Shown piece after piece: positions 1 through 6,375 of a DNA stretch of 6,462 nucleotides (the stretch's first letter is position 1; each line of letters opens with the position of its first letter). Under the pieces are notes generated by a model, which saw only the letters and a program-made list of their open reading frames with translations, was not told the DNA's origin and did no database searches. A program made the position numbers and the translations under genes. This DNA is from Desulfosarcina sp. (GTDB lineage Bacteria > Desulfobacterota > Desulfobacteria > Desulfobacterales > Desulfosarcinaceae): contig DAOWNV010000167.1 of NCBI GenBank assembly GCA_030642405.1, positions 1 through 6,462 on the forward strand, in the 5' to 3' direction.

Positions 1-12
1 CTCCTTTTGATT

Positions 13-42
13 TTGAATTTATTAAATGCTGATATATATATT
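13..42 (+). promoter_or_regulatory. Candidate sigma70-type promoter for the PFOR gene
   Basis: A -35-like TTGAAT (13-18, 4 of 6 consensus bases) lies 18 nt before a -10-like TATATT (37-42, 5 of 6) in a very AT-rich stretch. Transcription would start near 49-50 and give a leader of about 16 nt. An overlapping alternative, TTGATT at 7-12 with an extended -10 (TG at 27-28), cannot be excluded. Because the window begins here, a promoter further upstream is also possible. This is a motif match only. Confidence 0.35.
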
Positions 43-54
43 AACCCCCGTTAC

Positions 55-60
55 AAGGAG
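55..60 (+). promoter_or_regulatory. Ribosome binding site of the PFOR gene
   Basis: A complete AAGGAG Shine-Dalgarno core sits 5 nt before the ATG at 66. It fixes that start over the in-frame Met at codon 5 and suggests strong translation, as expected for a central catabolic enzyme. Confidence 0.85.
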
Positions 61-65
61 CAGTT

Positions 66-3000
66 ATGGCAAAGAAAATGAAAACCATCGACGGGAATAC
101 CGCAGCCGCTCACGTGGCCTATGCCATGAGCGAGGTGGCCGCCATCTATCCCATCACCCCATCGTCCCCTGTCGGTGAAATCTGCGACGAGTGGGCGGCA
201 AACGGTCGCAAAAACGTCTTTGGCCAACCGCTGCTGGTTCGCCAACTTCAAAGTGAAGCCGGAGCTGCTGCTGCTGTCCACGGTTCTCTGGCAGCCGGTG
301 CGTTGACATCCTCTTATACCGCCTCTCAGGGTCTATTGTTGATGATCCCTAATATGTACAAAATGTCCGGCGAGCTTTTGCCCGGTGTTCTGCATGTTAC
401 CGCCCGAGCTATCGCTGCGCATGCCCTCTCCATTTTTGGAGACCATCAGGATGTGATGGCCGTTCGCCAGACCGGTTTTGCTCTATTGGGTTCCGCCTCG
501 GTTCAGGAAACCATGGACCTGGGTCTGGTCGCCCACCTGGCGGCCATTGAATCCAGCATCCCCTTTGCCCACTTTTTCGACGGTTTCCGGACATCTCATG
601 AAATCCAGAAAATCGAGCTGATTGACTATGAAGACATGGCCAAACTGATCAACATGGAAGCGCTGGAAAATTTCCGCGCCCGCGCCGTGAACCCTGAAAC
701 GCCTGAATTGCGCGGCACAGCTCAAAACCCGGATATCTATTTCCAGGGCCGGGAAGCCGTCAACGCTTTTTACAGCGAAGTGCCGGACATAGTTTCCGAC
801 TATATGAAAAAAGTATCCGAACTGACCGGACGGAAGTACAACCTGTTCGACTATGTCGGAGATCCCAATGCAGACCGGATTATCATCTCCATGGGATCAT
901 CTTGTGAAACCATCGAAGAAGTTGTAGATTACCTCAATGCAAGAGGCGAGGCAGTTGGTCTCGTAAAAGTACGTCTGTACCGCCCCTTTTCCGCCAAGCA
1001 CCTCCTTTCAGTCATCCCAGCCACAGCAGCCCGAATTACAGTTCTCGACCGGACGAAAGAGCCCGGTTCTCTGGGTGAACCGCTCTATCAGGATGTGTGC
1101 ACCGCCTTCATGGAACAGGGAGACATGCCGACCATCGTCAACGGAAGGTACGGACTGGGTTCCAAAGAATTCAACCCTTCCATGGTCAAAGCGGTATTCG
1201 ACAATATGATTGGTATGGCACCCAAAAACCATTTCACCGTTGGAATCACCGACGATGTAACTCACACAAGCCTGGACGTGGAAACGGGATTTGACGTATC
1301 TCCCGAAGGAACAGTTCAATGCAAGTTCTGGGGTCTGGGAGCCGATGGTACCGTGGGCGCCAACAAAAGCGCCATCAAAATCATCGGTGACAACACCGAC
1401 ATGTTTGCCCAAGCGTACTTTGCATATGACTCCAAAAAATCAGGAGGAGTCACTATTTCCCATCTACGCTTCGGAAAAACACCAATCAAATCTACCTATT
1501 TGATCGACAGCGCCGATTACATTGCCTGCCACAATCCGACTTATGTTCATATTTACGACGTGCTGGAAGGGATCAAGGATGGCGGCACCTTCATGCTCAA
1601 CAGCCCCTGGAGCGTTGAAGAAATGGAAGAGTATCTGCCGGCGGAAATGCGCAGAACCATCGCCCGAAAAAAGCTCAAGTTTTATAATATCGATGCAGTA
1701 AAAATTGCCGGTGAAGTCGGTCTTGGCGGGCGTATCAACATGATCATGCAAACCGCCTTCTTCAAAGCAGCCAACGTTATTCCAGTGGACGATGCAGTCG
1801 CTTATCTGAAAGACCAGATCCAAAAGATGTTCGGTATTAAAGGTGACAAGATCGTAAACATGAACCATGAAGCCGTGGACAAAAGCCTGGATCATCTCGT
1901 TGCGGTTGGTTACCCTGAAAGCTGGGCAAATAGCGGTATGGTTACTGCCGCAGCCACGGATGAACCCGCATGGGTCACCGATGTAATGAGACCTATGATA
2001 GCCGTTCAAGGCGACAAACTCCCGGTAAGCGCTTTTTCACCGGACGGAATTTTTCCGGTTGCCACCTCGCAGTATGAAAAACGCGGTGTTGCCATCAACG
2101 TACCCGAATGGATCATGGAGAACTGTATTCAATGTAACCAATGTGCCATGGTCTGCCCCCATGCAGCCATTCGACCAGCCCTCATCTCAGACGAAGAAAT
2201 GGAAACCGCACCTGAGGGATTTAAAGCAAAAAAAGCCCTGGGTAAAGAACTCAAAGAGTACAAATTCCGCATACAGGTTTTCACCGAAGACTGCTTGGGC
2301 TGCGGTAACTGCGCTGATATCTGTCCGGCCAAGAAACCTGCTCTGGTCATGAAGCCTCTGGGCTCGCAAATGGAAAAACAGGTACCGAATCAGCGTTATT
2401 TTTCCAGTCTGCCTGTACGTGATGGCTTGGTAAAACGAAATTCCGTCAAAGGAAGCCAATTTTATCAACCCCTGTTGGAGTTCTCCGGTGCCTGTGCCGG
2501 ATGCGGAGAGACACCCTATGCCAAACTGCTCACACAGCTATTCGGAGAGCGTATGGTTATTGGTAATGCAACGGGTTGCACCTCTATCTGGGGTGGTAGC
2601 GCACCGGCCATTCCTTATTGTGTAAACGCGGAAGGATGCGGTCCCACATGGGGCAACAGCCTGTTCGAAGACCCTGCCGAGTTCACCTACGGTATGCTGC
2701 TGGGCCAAATTCAACAGCGCCAGGTATTAGCTGACCTTATTACCGAAGCCCTGGGTACGGACATCGATGAGGATCTTAAAACAGCCATGAAAGGATGGTT
2801 GGACAACAGAAAGAATGCTATAGAATCTAAAACGTTTGGAGACCAAATAAGGGAGATGCTCTTTGCTTATACCGGCAGTGTGCTGATGGATAAAATCGAT
2901 AGTCTCTCTTCCTTTTTTACAAAACGTTCATACTGGATTTTCCTGGGTGATGGATCTGCCTATGACATCTCTTTCGGCGGTATCGACCATGTTCTGGCAT

Positions 3001-3713
3001 CTGGTGAAGACATCAATGTGATGGTCTACGATACCGAAGTATACTCGAACACAGGTGGTCAGAGTTCCAAAGCGACACCTACCGGCTCCATTGCCAAATT
3101 TGCCGCTTCCGGCAAAAAAACATCTAAAAAGGACCTTGGCGGAATGGCCATGACATACGGGTATGTCTACGTAGCCAACGTGGGTATGGGAGCCAACAAG
3201 CAGCAGCTGATTAAGGCCTTTACGGAAGCGGAAAGCTATGACGGACCATCGTTGATCATGGCTTATTCCCCTTGCATCAACCATGGAATTAAAAAGGGAA
3301 TGGGCAAAAGCCAGGAAGAGGTCAAACTGGCCGTCAACAGTGGCTACTGGCCGTTGTACCGCTACAACCCATTGCTTGCCGAAGAAGGAAAGAACCCATT
3401 TGTTCTCGACTCCAAGGAGCCGGACGGGAGCCTGCAGGAATTTATCGCCGGCGAGGTCCGCTACGCCGCACTGCAAAAACTCTTCCCTGAAGAGGCCCGG
3501 AGGCTGCACACGAAGCTGGAAGCTGAATTAGTAGATCGTTATGCAACTCTTAAAGCGATGGCGGAGGCGGAGTTCGTTGCTGCAAAACCATCAGGTGAAC
3601 TCGCTGAAGTGGACGATGAAGACGACTCTTGTACGCTGGCTGGAACCGCTGAACACGCTGGTCGCGCAGGTGCCGATGAAGCCTGTGATGATGGCAGAGC
3701 GGGTGGTAAATAG
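66..3713 (+). CDS. nifJ: Pyruvate:ferredoxin (flavodoxin) oxidoreductase, single-chain homodimeric type
   Basis: Oxidatively decarboxylates pyruvate with CoA to acetyl-CoA and CO2 in the cytoplasm, passing electrons to ferredoxin or flavodoxin. The 1215 residues match the usual single-chain length. Domain order: N-terminal pyrimidine-binding domain (about 1-255) with T31, E64 and R114 at the active-site positions; domain II (about 256-415); gamma-type domain (about 416-625) with a glycine-rich GLGADGTVGAN segment; a two-cluster ferredoxin domain with cysteines 687/690/693/697 and 743/746/749/753; then the TPP-diphosphate domain (about 785-1168) with GDG at 961-963 and N995. The proximal [4Fe-4S] ligands are C810, C813, C838 and C1070. 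Residues after about 1168 form an acidic tail with C1189 and C1206, like the extension of the D. africanus enzyme. The gene looks intact and monocistronic, ending before an intrinsic terminator. The physiological direction and electron partner cannot be read from sequence. Confidence 0.98.
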   Translation: MAKKMKTIDGNTAAAHVAYAMSEVAAIYPITPSSPVGEICDEWAANGRKNVFGQPLLVRQLQSEAGAAAAVHGSLAAGALTSSYTASQGLLLMIPNMYKMSGELLPGVLHVTARAIAAHALSIFGDHQDVMAVRQTGFALLGSASVQETMDLGLVAHLAAIESSIPFAHFFDGFRTSHEIQKIELIDYEDMAKLINMEALENFRARAVNPETPELRGTAQNPDIYFQGREAVNAFYSEVPDIVSDYMKKVSELTGRKYNLFDYVGDPNADRIIISMGSSCETIEEVVDYLNARGEAVGLVKVRLYRPFSAKHLLSVIPATAARITVLDRTKEPGSLGEPLYQDVCTAFMEQGDMPTIVNGRYGLGSKEFNPSMVKAVFDNMIGMAPKNHFTVGITDDVTHTSLDVETGFDVSPEGTVQCKFWGLGADGTVGANKSAIKIIGDNTDMFAQAYFAYDSKKSGGVTISHLRFGKTPIKSTYLIDSADYIACHNPTYVHIYDVLEGIKDGGTFMLNSPWSVEEMEEYLPAEMRRTIARKKLKFYNIDAVKIAGEVGLGGRINMIMQTAFFKAANVIPVDDAVAYLKDQIQKMFGIKGDKIVNMNHEAVDKSLDHLVAVGYPESWANSGMVTAAATDEPAWVTDVMRPMIAVQGDKLPVSAFSPDGIFPVATSQYEKRGVAINVPEWIMENCIQCNQCAMVCPHAAIRPALISDEEMETAPEGFKAKKALGKELKEYKFRIQVFTEDCLGCGNCADICPAKKPALVMKPLGSQMEKQVPNQRYFSSLPVRDGLVKRNSVKGSQFYQPLLEFSGACAGCGETPYAKLLTQLFGERMVIGNATGCTSIWGGSAPAIPYCVNAEGCGPTWGNSLFEDPAEFTYGMLLGQIQQRQVLADLITEALGTDIDEDLKTAMKGWLDNRKNAIESKTFGDQIREMLFAYTGSVLMDKIDSLSSFFTKRSYWIFLGDGSAYDISFGGIDHVLASGEDINVMVYDTEVYSNTGGQSSKATPTGSIAKFAASGKKTSKKDLGGMAMTYGYVYVANVGMGANKQQLIKAFTEAESYDGPSLIMAYSPCINHGIKKGMGKSQEEVKLAVNSGYWPLYRYNPLLAEEGKNPFVLDSKEPDGSLQEFIAGEVRYAALQKLFPEEARRLHTKLEAELVDRYATLKAMAEAEFVAAKPSGELAEVDDEDDSCTLAGTAEHAGRAGADEACDDGRAGGK

Positions 3714-3743
3714 CCCACTGCCCGTATAATCGTCTACAATAAC

Positions 3744-3786
3744 AAAGGGTCGTGACATCTTTTTTTTAGATGGCCGGCCCTTTTTT
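3744..3786 (+). terminator. Rho-independent terminator after the PFOR gene
   Basis: An imperfect hairpin begins 30 nt after the PFOR stop. The outer stem pairs AAAGGG (3744-3749) with CCCTTT (3778-3783), and the inner stem pairs CATCT (3756-3760) with AGATG (3768-3772). The middle pairs partly, with a G-T pair, one bulge and one mismatch. The loop is T-rich and the 3' arm runs into six T (3781-3786). It should separate PFOR transcription from larB. Confidence 0.85.
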
Positions 3787-3814
3787 CATTTCACTTCGAA
3801 TACCTAACAAACCA

Positions 3815-3843
3815 TTGACAGCTCCAGGGAAAAGCCGTTAAAT
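3815..3843 (+). promoter_or_regulatory. Sigma70-type promoter for larB
   Basis: A perfect TTGACA -35 box (3815-3820) is followed after exactly 17 nt by TTAAAT (3838-3843, 4 of 6 consensus bases). It lies just after the PFOR terminator and would start transcription near 3850, about 27 nt before the larB start. Position, spacing and the perfect -35 make this the best promoter candidate in the window. No operator-like palindrome is evident around it. Confidence 0.6.
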
Positions 3844-3865
3844 CAAGCAAACCTACACAATAATA

Positions 3866-3871
3866 AAAAGG
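3866..3871 (+). promoter_or_regulatory. Ribosome binding site deciding the larB start
   Basis: The purine run AAAAGG ends 5 nt before TTG at 3877 and 11 nt before the in-frame GTG at 3883. The spacing favours TTG. The ATG at 3873 is in another reading frame, and the larB frame has no ATG upstream nearby. Confidence 0.6.
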
Positions 3872-3876
3872 CATGG

Positions 3877-4644
3877 TTGAATGTGAATGGTTTAAAAGGA
3901 ATTCTCCAGCAGGTTGCGTCGGGAGAAAAATCGGTTGCTCAGGCGTTGGGCTCCTTGAAGGATCTTCCTTATGAAAACCTGGGTTATGCCATGGTGGATC
4001 ATCACCGGGCGCTGCGTAGCGGCCACCCGGAGACCATCTACAGTCCCGGCAAGACCATCGATCAGATTGTCGGGATCGCCAAACGACTGCTTGAAAAAAG
4101 TGGCAATATTATGGCTACCAGAGCCGATCCTCCGTTATATGAGGCCTTAAAACCCCTTTGTAACAAGGTGGAGTATCATAAAACAGCTCGTATTGTCGTA
4201 ATGAACCGTACGTCTACCCCTGCGACGCAAACATCCATCCTGGTAATGTGCGCAGGAACGTCGGACATCCCGGTTGCAGAGGAAGCGGCAGTAACGGCCG
4301 AAGTGATGGGAAACCGTGTGGAACGGTTGACGGATGTGGGGGTTGCCGGTCTTCACCGGTTGCTCGCTAACCGAGATAAGATTGATTCTGCCAGTGTACT
4401 TGTGGTGGTAGCCGGTATGGATGGAGCACTTCCTAGTGTGACCGCCGGACTAACGGATAAGCCGGTCATCGCTGTTCCAACCAGTGTTGGGTATGGAGCT
4501 AGTTTTGGTGGAATAGCAGCCCTTTTGACCATGCTCAACTCTTGCGCCAACGGTGTTACGGTTGTCAATATCGATAATGGCTACGGTGCTGGATATGCGG
4601 CATCATTGATCAACAAAATTGCTGATCATGGGTATAAGCATTAA
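3877..4644 (+). CDS. larB: Nickel-pincer cofactor biosynthesis protein LarB (pyridinium-3,5-biscarboxylic acid mononucleotide synthase)
   Basis: LarB carboxylates C5 of the pyridinium ring of nicotinate adenine dinucleotide and cleaves its phosphoanhydride, giving the biscarboxylic mononucleotide that LarE and LarC turn into the nickel-pincer nucleotide of LarA lactate racemase and relatives. The 255 residues are the full family length. The N-terminal region carries the LarB signature around 40-59 (DHHRALRSGHPE, then GK). The C-terminal half is a PurE-like AIR-carboxylase domain: MCAGTSDIPVAEEA at 124-137, VAGMDGALPSV at 178-188, and PTSVGYGASFGG at 201-212. C223 in NSCA corresponds, by family knowledge, to the cysteine that forms a transient adduct with the substrate in Lactobacillus LarB. 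The start is TTG, with GTG six bases later as the alternative. The gene has its own promoter and no other lar gene lies in the window. PurE itself is less likely, being shorter and lacking the N-terminal region. Confidence 0.95.
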   Translation: MNVNGLKGILQQVASGEKSVAQALGSLKDLPYENLGYAMVDHHRALRSGHPETIYSPGKTIDQIVGIAKRLLEKSGNIMATRADPPLYEALKPLCNKVEYHKTARIVVMNRTSTPATQTSILVMCAGTSDIPVAEEAAVTAEVMGNRVERLTDVGVAGLHRLLANRDKIDSASVLVVVAGMDGALPSVTAGLTDKPVIAVPTSVGYGASFGGIAALLTMLNSCANGVTVVNIDNGYGAGYAASLINKIADHGYKH

Positions 4645-4774
4645 GCTTAAAGTTATCCTTACTGAAATTTAAGTAGTGCTCATCCAAAATGGTTGTTTTG
4701 TTTTATCAATAACAACAATAGGTAGCGTTCAGCCGGTTATAGTAACACCTAAATCTTTCACGAGTTGCCCTTTT

Positions 4775-5224
4775 ATGTCACGTTCCGAAAAAATACTTTT
4801 TCTTTTATTGTTCATCTATCCTTTTTTCCCCAAGTATGTAATTTACGCTTGCCCGCTTAAGTTACCAACCACAACTATTTCCGTCAAAGGCCACAATCTG
4901 ATCGTCGAATTGGCCGTTACTACCAAAGAGCGCTCCTGCGGACTTTCCAATCGCCCTTTACTAGGAGAAAATAAGGGTATGTTGTTCGTCTATCCAAAAT
5001 CCCGAAAGCTGTCCTTTTGGATGAAAAACACTTGGATTCCTCTTTCCATCGCCTTTGTGGACGCATCAGGAAAAATCATCAATATTGAAAACATGGTCCC
5101 CGCCCAAACCAAAGCCAGATATTGTTCCGCAAAACCCGCACTATACGCTCTTGAAGTCAATCAAGGTTGGTTTCAATCACATGGAATTGGAAATGGGGAC
5201 AAAATACTTATAAAACCACAATAG
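4775..5224 (+). CDS. Exported DUF192 family protein
   Basis: A 149-residue protein of the DUF192 family, whose biochemical role is unknown. The N-terminus looks like a Sec signal: charged residues (SRSEK), a hydrophobic core at about 7-17, and a possible cleavage after A25 in VIYA. C26 follows directly, so a lipoprotein is possible, but Tyr at -2 makes a poor lipobox. The mature part has the DUF192 pattern: VELAVTTKERSCGLSNR (44-60), NKGMLFVYP (66-74), LSFWMKNTWIPLSIAFVD (79-96), INIENMVPA (102-110) and ALEVNQGWF (125-133). Family members usually have GLM followed by an aromatic residue and Arg; here it is GLSNR. The frame stays open up to a GTG at 4676, but those 33 residues look neither conserved nor signal-like, so ATG 4775 was chosen although its ribosome binding site is weak. 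The next gene begins 17 nt after the stop, suggesting co-transcription. Confidence 0.88.
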   Translation: MSRSEKILFLLLFIYPFFPKYVIYACPLKLPTTTISVKGHNLIVELAVTTKERSCGLSNRPLLGENKGMLFVYPKSRKLSFWMKNTWIPLSIAFVDASGKIINIENMVPAQTKARYCSAKPALYALEVNQGWFQSHGIGNGDKILIKPQ

Positions 5225-5225
5225 A

Positions 5226-5231
5226 AAAAGG
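5226..5231 (+). promoter_or_regulatory. Ribosome binding site deciding the start of the spermidine-synthase-like gene
   Basis: The run AAAAGG lies just after the DUF192 stop and 10 nt before ATG 5242. It supports that ATG rather than the in-frame GTG at 5167, which would overlap the end of the DUF192 gene by 58 nt and add 25 residues unlike the family. Confidence 0.5.
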
Positions 5232-5241
5232 TTCGCTGCAA

Positions 5242-5922
5242 ATGGCAACGCCCTGGCAAACCATTGAAAATGTTTCCACACAGGACGGCCTGCTTGAACT
5301 TCGACAACGGGGCAAAGGCGACTACCTCATTACCATCGACGGCCGGATATTGATGAACAGCCTGGCCCATCGATCAGAAATCGCTTTAGGAGAACTGGTT
5401 TGCGGATACCTATCCGGCAGAACCCACCCGCGTATACTTATAGGGGGGTTGGGTATGGGATACACACTTAAAGCAGTGTTGGACAATTTGAGACCAACGG
5501 CAACCGTAATGGTAGCTGAATTGAATCCTGCAGTAGTAAAATGGTGCCGGGGACCTCTGGCGGAGCTTACGGGTGGAGCTGTGAAGGACCCGCGTGTTCA
5601 TATAAAAATTGACGATGTGGCAAACCTTATTCGCCGCTATGCGAATGAAGACGAACAGGAAAAATTCGATGCCATTGTATTGGACCTGTATACCGGTCCT
5701 TACCTGCATAGCCACGCCAAAAATGATCCCATTTACGGAAACCTTGCCATAAACAATACACATAACGCTCTGAAATCAAATGGTATTTTTGCAGTATGGG
5801 GCGAAAATTATGAGGCCGGCTTTGCCAACCGTCTGTCCGAAGCCGGTTTTATCACATCCACACATCGGTCTGGTAAGGGTAGCGCCAGGCATGTTATTTA
5901 TATCGGAAAATTTGAACCTTGA
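5242..5922 (+). CDS. Spermidine-synthase-like (SpeE fold) protein, probable SAM-binding transferase
   Basis: A 226-residue cytoplasmic protein with the Rossmann methyltransferase fold of the spermine/spermidine synthase superfamily. Visible motifs: the glycine-rich nucleoside loop ILIGGLGMGYTLKAVLD (65-81), the acidic end of the second strand in VAELNPAVVKW (91-101, E93) that would hold the ribose hydroxyls, DPRVHIKIDDVA (116-127, D124/D125 near the adenine site), and FDAIVLDLYTGP (142-153, D148 near the catalytic position). It is shorter than a true SpeE (about 280 residues or more). In place of the aminopropyl-acceptor segment before the glycine loop (typically with a YHE motif) it has MNSLAHRSEIALGEL (38-52). 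It is therefore unlikely to be an ordinary spermidine synthase, though such proteins are often annotated that way. The substrate is unknown. It sits 17 nt after the DUF192 gene in what looks like one operon. The fold call is firm, the reaction is not. Confidence 0.85.
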   Translation: MATPWQTIENVSTQDGLLELRQRGKGDYLITIDGRILMNSLAHRSEIALGELVCGYLSGRTHPRILIGGLGMGYTLKAVLDNLRPTATVMVAELNPAVVKWCRGPLAELTGGAVKDPRVHIKIDDVANLIRRYANEDEQEKFDAIVLDLYTGPYLHSHAKNDPIYGNLAINNTHNALKSNGIFAVWGENYEAGFANRLSEAGFITSTHRSGKGSARHVIYIGKFEP

Positions 5923-5967
5923 GAAAACAGCATCAAATCTGACTAGTATCAATTACTTTGATAAGTC

Positions 5968-5984
5968 AACCCTCATATTGGGTT
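5968..5984. other. Small hairpin downstream of the spermidine-synthase-like gene
   Basis: AACCC (5968-5972) can pair with GGGTT (5980-5984) around a 7-nt loop. It lies between the plus-strand gene ending at 5922 and the minus-strand remnant ending at 6008, where a terminator would be expected. The stem is only 5 bp and no T tract follows on either strand, so it is at best a weak or decayed terminator. Confidence 0.25.
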
Positions 5985-6007
5985 AGGATTGCCGATGAAA
6001 TGAATCA

Positions 6008-6250
6008 TTAGTGGAAACCTTTTTGAAAAAGTATTTCCCAGTAATTTTTGAGTACTATCCATGGCGCATCCGTTACCGCATTTCTTTGCCCATTAACATA
6101 TTCATCTCTTTTAACTGGGTCGACCAATACCTCATATGCTGTTGTTATCTTGATATAATTTTTTCGAGCCGTTTTACTCTGATTATGATCAGGATGGTAT
6201 TTAAAAACAAGCTTACGGTACGCCCTTGTAGAAGAATAATGGCGACTTAT
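6008..6250 (-). pseudogene. 5'-truncated J-domain (DnaJ-like co-chaperone) gene remnant
   Basis: Read on the minus strand, 80 sense codons run from 6250 to a TAA at 6008-6010. They contain most of a J domain: AYRKLVFKYHPDHNQSK (residues 10-26) with the invariant HPD at 6188-6196, then ARKNYIKITTAYEVLVDP (28-45) and VKRDEY (46-51). This matches helices II and III of DnaJ, whose HPD loop stimulates the Hsp70 ATPase. A tail of about 30 residues, rich in aromatics near its end, follows. Helix I, normally a YY..LGV-type segment before the AYRKL helix, is absent. The frame meets a TGA at 6251-6253, no ATG, GTG or TTG precedes the J-domain core, and neither other minus frame up to 6375 resembles helix I. 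Residues 4-8 (HYSST) also fit the helix II start poorly. It is best read as a degraded gene that lost its 5' end. A sequencing error or an unusual start remains possible. Confidence 0.8.
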
Positions 6251-6287
6251 TCAGCAAGAAATGGACACGACCGGAAACTTATCACCC

Positions 6288-6316
6288 TTGCCTTCGAATT
6301 ACTTTTATAATATATT
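6288..6316 (+). promoter_or_regulatory. Candidate promoter for the acyl-CoA synthetase gene
   Basis: TTGCCT (6288-6293, 4 of 6 -35 consensus bases) is followed after 17 nt by TATATT (6311-6316, 5 of 6). A perfect TATAAT also occurs at 6306-6311, but no -35-like box lies at a good distance from it. Transcription would begin near 6323 and leave a leader of roughly 50 nt, in which I see no riboswitch or attenuator. Confidence 0.4.
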
Positions 6317-6363
6317 TAATGTTTAGTCTTCTCGCCTTTTGTCGCAACCTATGTGCTTTTTAT

Positions 6364-6369
6364 AAGGAG
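6364..6369 (+). promoter_or_regulatory. Ribosome binding site deciding the TTG start at 6376
   Basis: A full AAGGAG core lies 6 nt before TTG 6376. No ATG or GTG in this frame lies between the ribosome binding site and the conserved N-terminus of the product, so TTG is the start. Confidence 0.8.
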
Positions 6370-6375
6370 ATAAAT

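Larger units (their letters stand above)
5923..6375. other. Stretch of 453 nt without an intact gene
   Basis: This AT-rich region separates the spermidine-synthase-like gene from the acyl-CoA synthetase gene. It holds a small hairpin (5968-5984), the minus-strand J-domain remnant (6008-6250), a candidate promoter (6288-6316) and a ribosome binding site (6364-6369). The plus-strand reading frame at 6011-6310 is only the antisense of the remnant: its translation is rich in Ile, Phe and Cys and resembles no family I know. Confidence 0.7.

Noticed and set aside
1464..2009. Long minus-strand reading frame (181 codons) opposite PFOR
   Set aside because: It lies entirely inside the well-conserved PFOR gene, its His/Phe/Cys-rich translation resembles no family, and it has no promoter or ribosome binding site. 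It is a codon-bias shadow.
2928..3509. Long minus-strand reading frame (193 codons) opposite the PFOR TPP domain
   Set aside because: It is a shadow of the conserved TPP-binding region, with no family resemblance and no translation signals.
3541..3729. Overlapping plus-strand frame at the end of PFOR, possibly a frameshifted PFOR tail
   Set aside because: The PFOR frame itself continues cleanly to a TAG with the expected acidic, two-cysteine tail, so there is no sign of a frameshift.
4646..4673. Inverted repeat CTTAAA/TTTAAG after larB as a terminator
   Set aside because: The stem is six A/T-rich pairs with a long loop and no T tract, too weak to support a terminator call.
4738..4743. TATAGT as a -10 box of a promoter for the DUF192 gene
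   Set aside because: The hexamer matches 5 of 6 consensus bases, but no -35-like box lies 15-19 nt upstream, so it is not supported as a promoter.
4676..4774. Upstream GTG start for the DUF192 gene
   Set aside because: No ribosome binding site precedes it and the extra 33 residues do not look like a signal peptide. ATG 4775 gives a normal signal sequence.
5167..5241. Upstream GTG start for the spermidine-synthase-like gene
   Set aside because: It would overlap the DUF192 coding end, and its translation merely reads DUF192 codons in another frame. ATG 5242 has a ribosome binding site.
6251..6253. In-frame TGA of the J-domain remnant as a selenocysteine codon
   Set aside because: Desulfobacterota do use selenocysteine, but J domains have no such position, the codons upstream (ending in a Cys) do not resemble helix I, and another stop (TAA) closes the frame at about 6300.
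6011..6310. Plus-strand reading frame of 99 codons
   Set aside because: It lies opposite the J-domain remnant, its translation is low-complexity and Ile/Phe/Cys-rich, and it has no convincing ribosome binding site. The minus strand explains the sequence far better.
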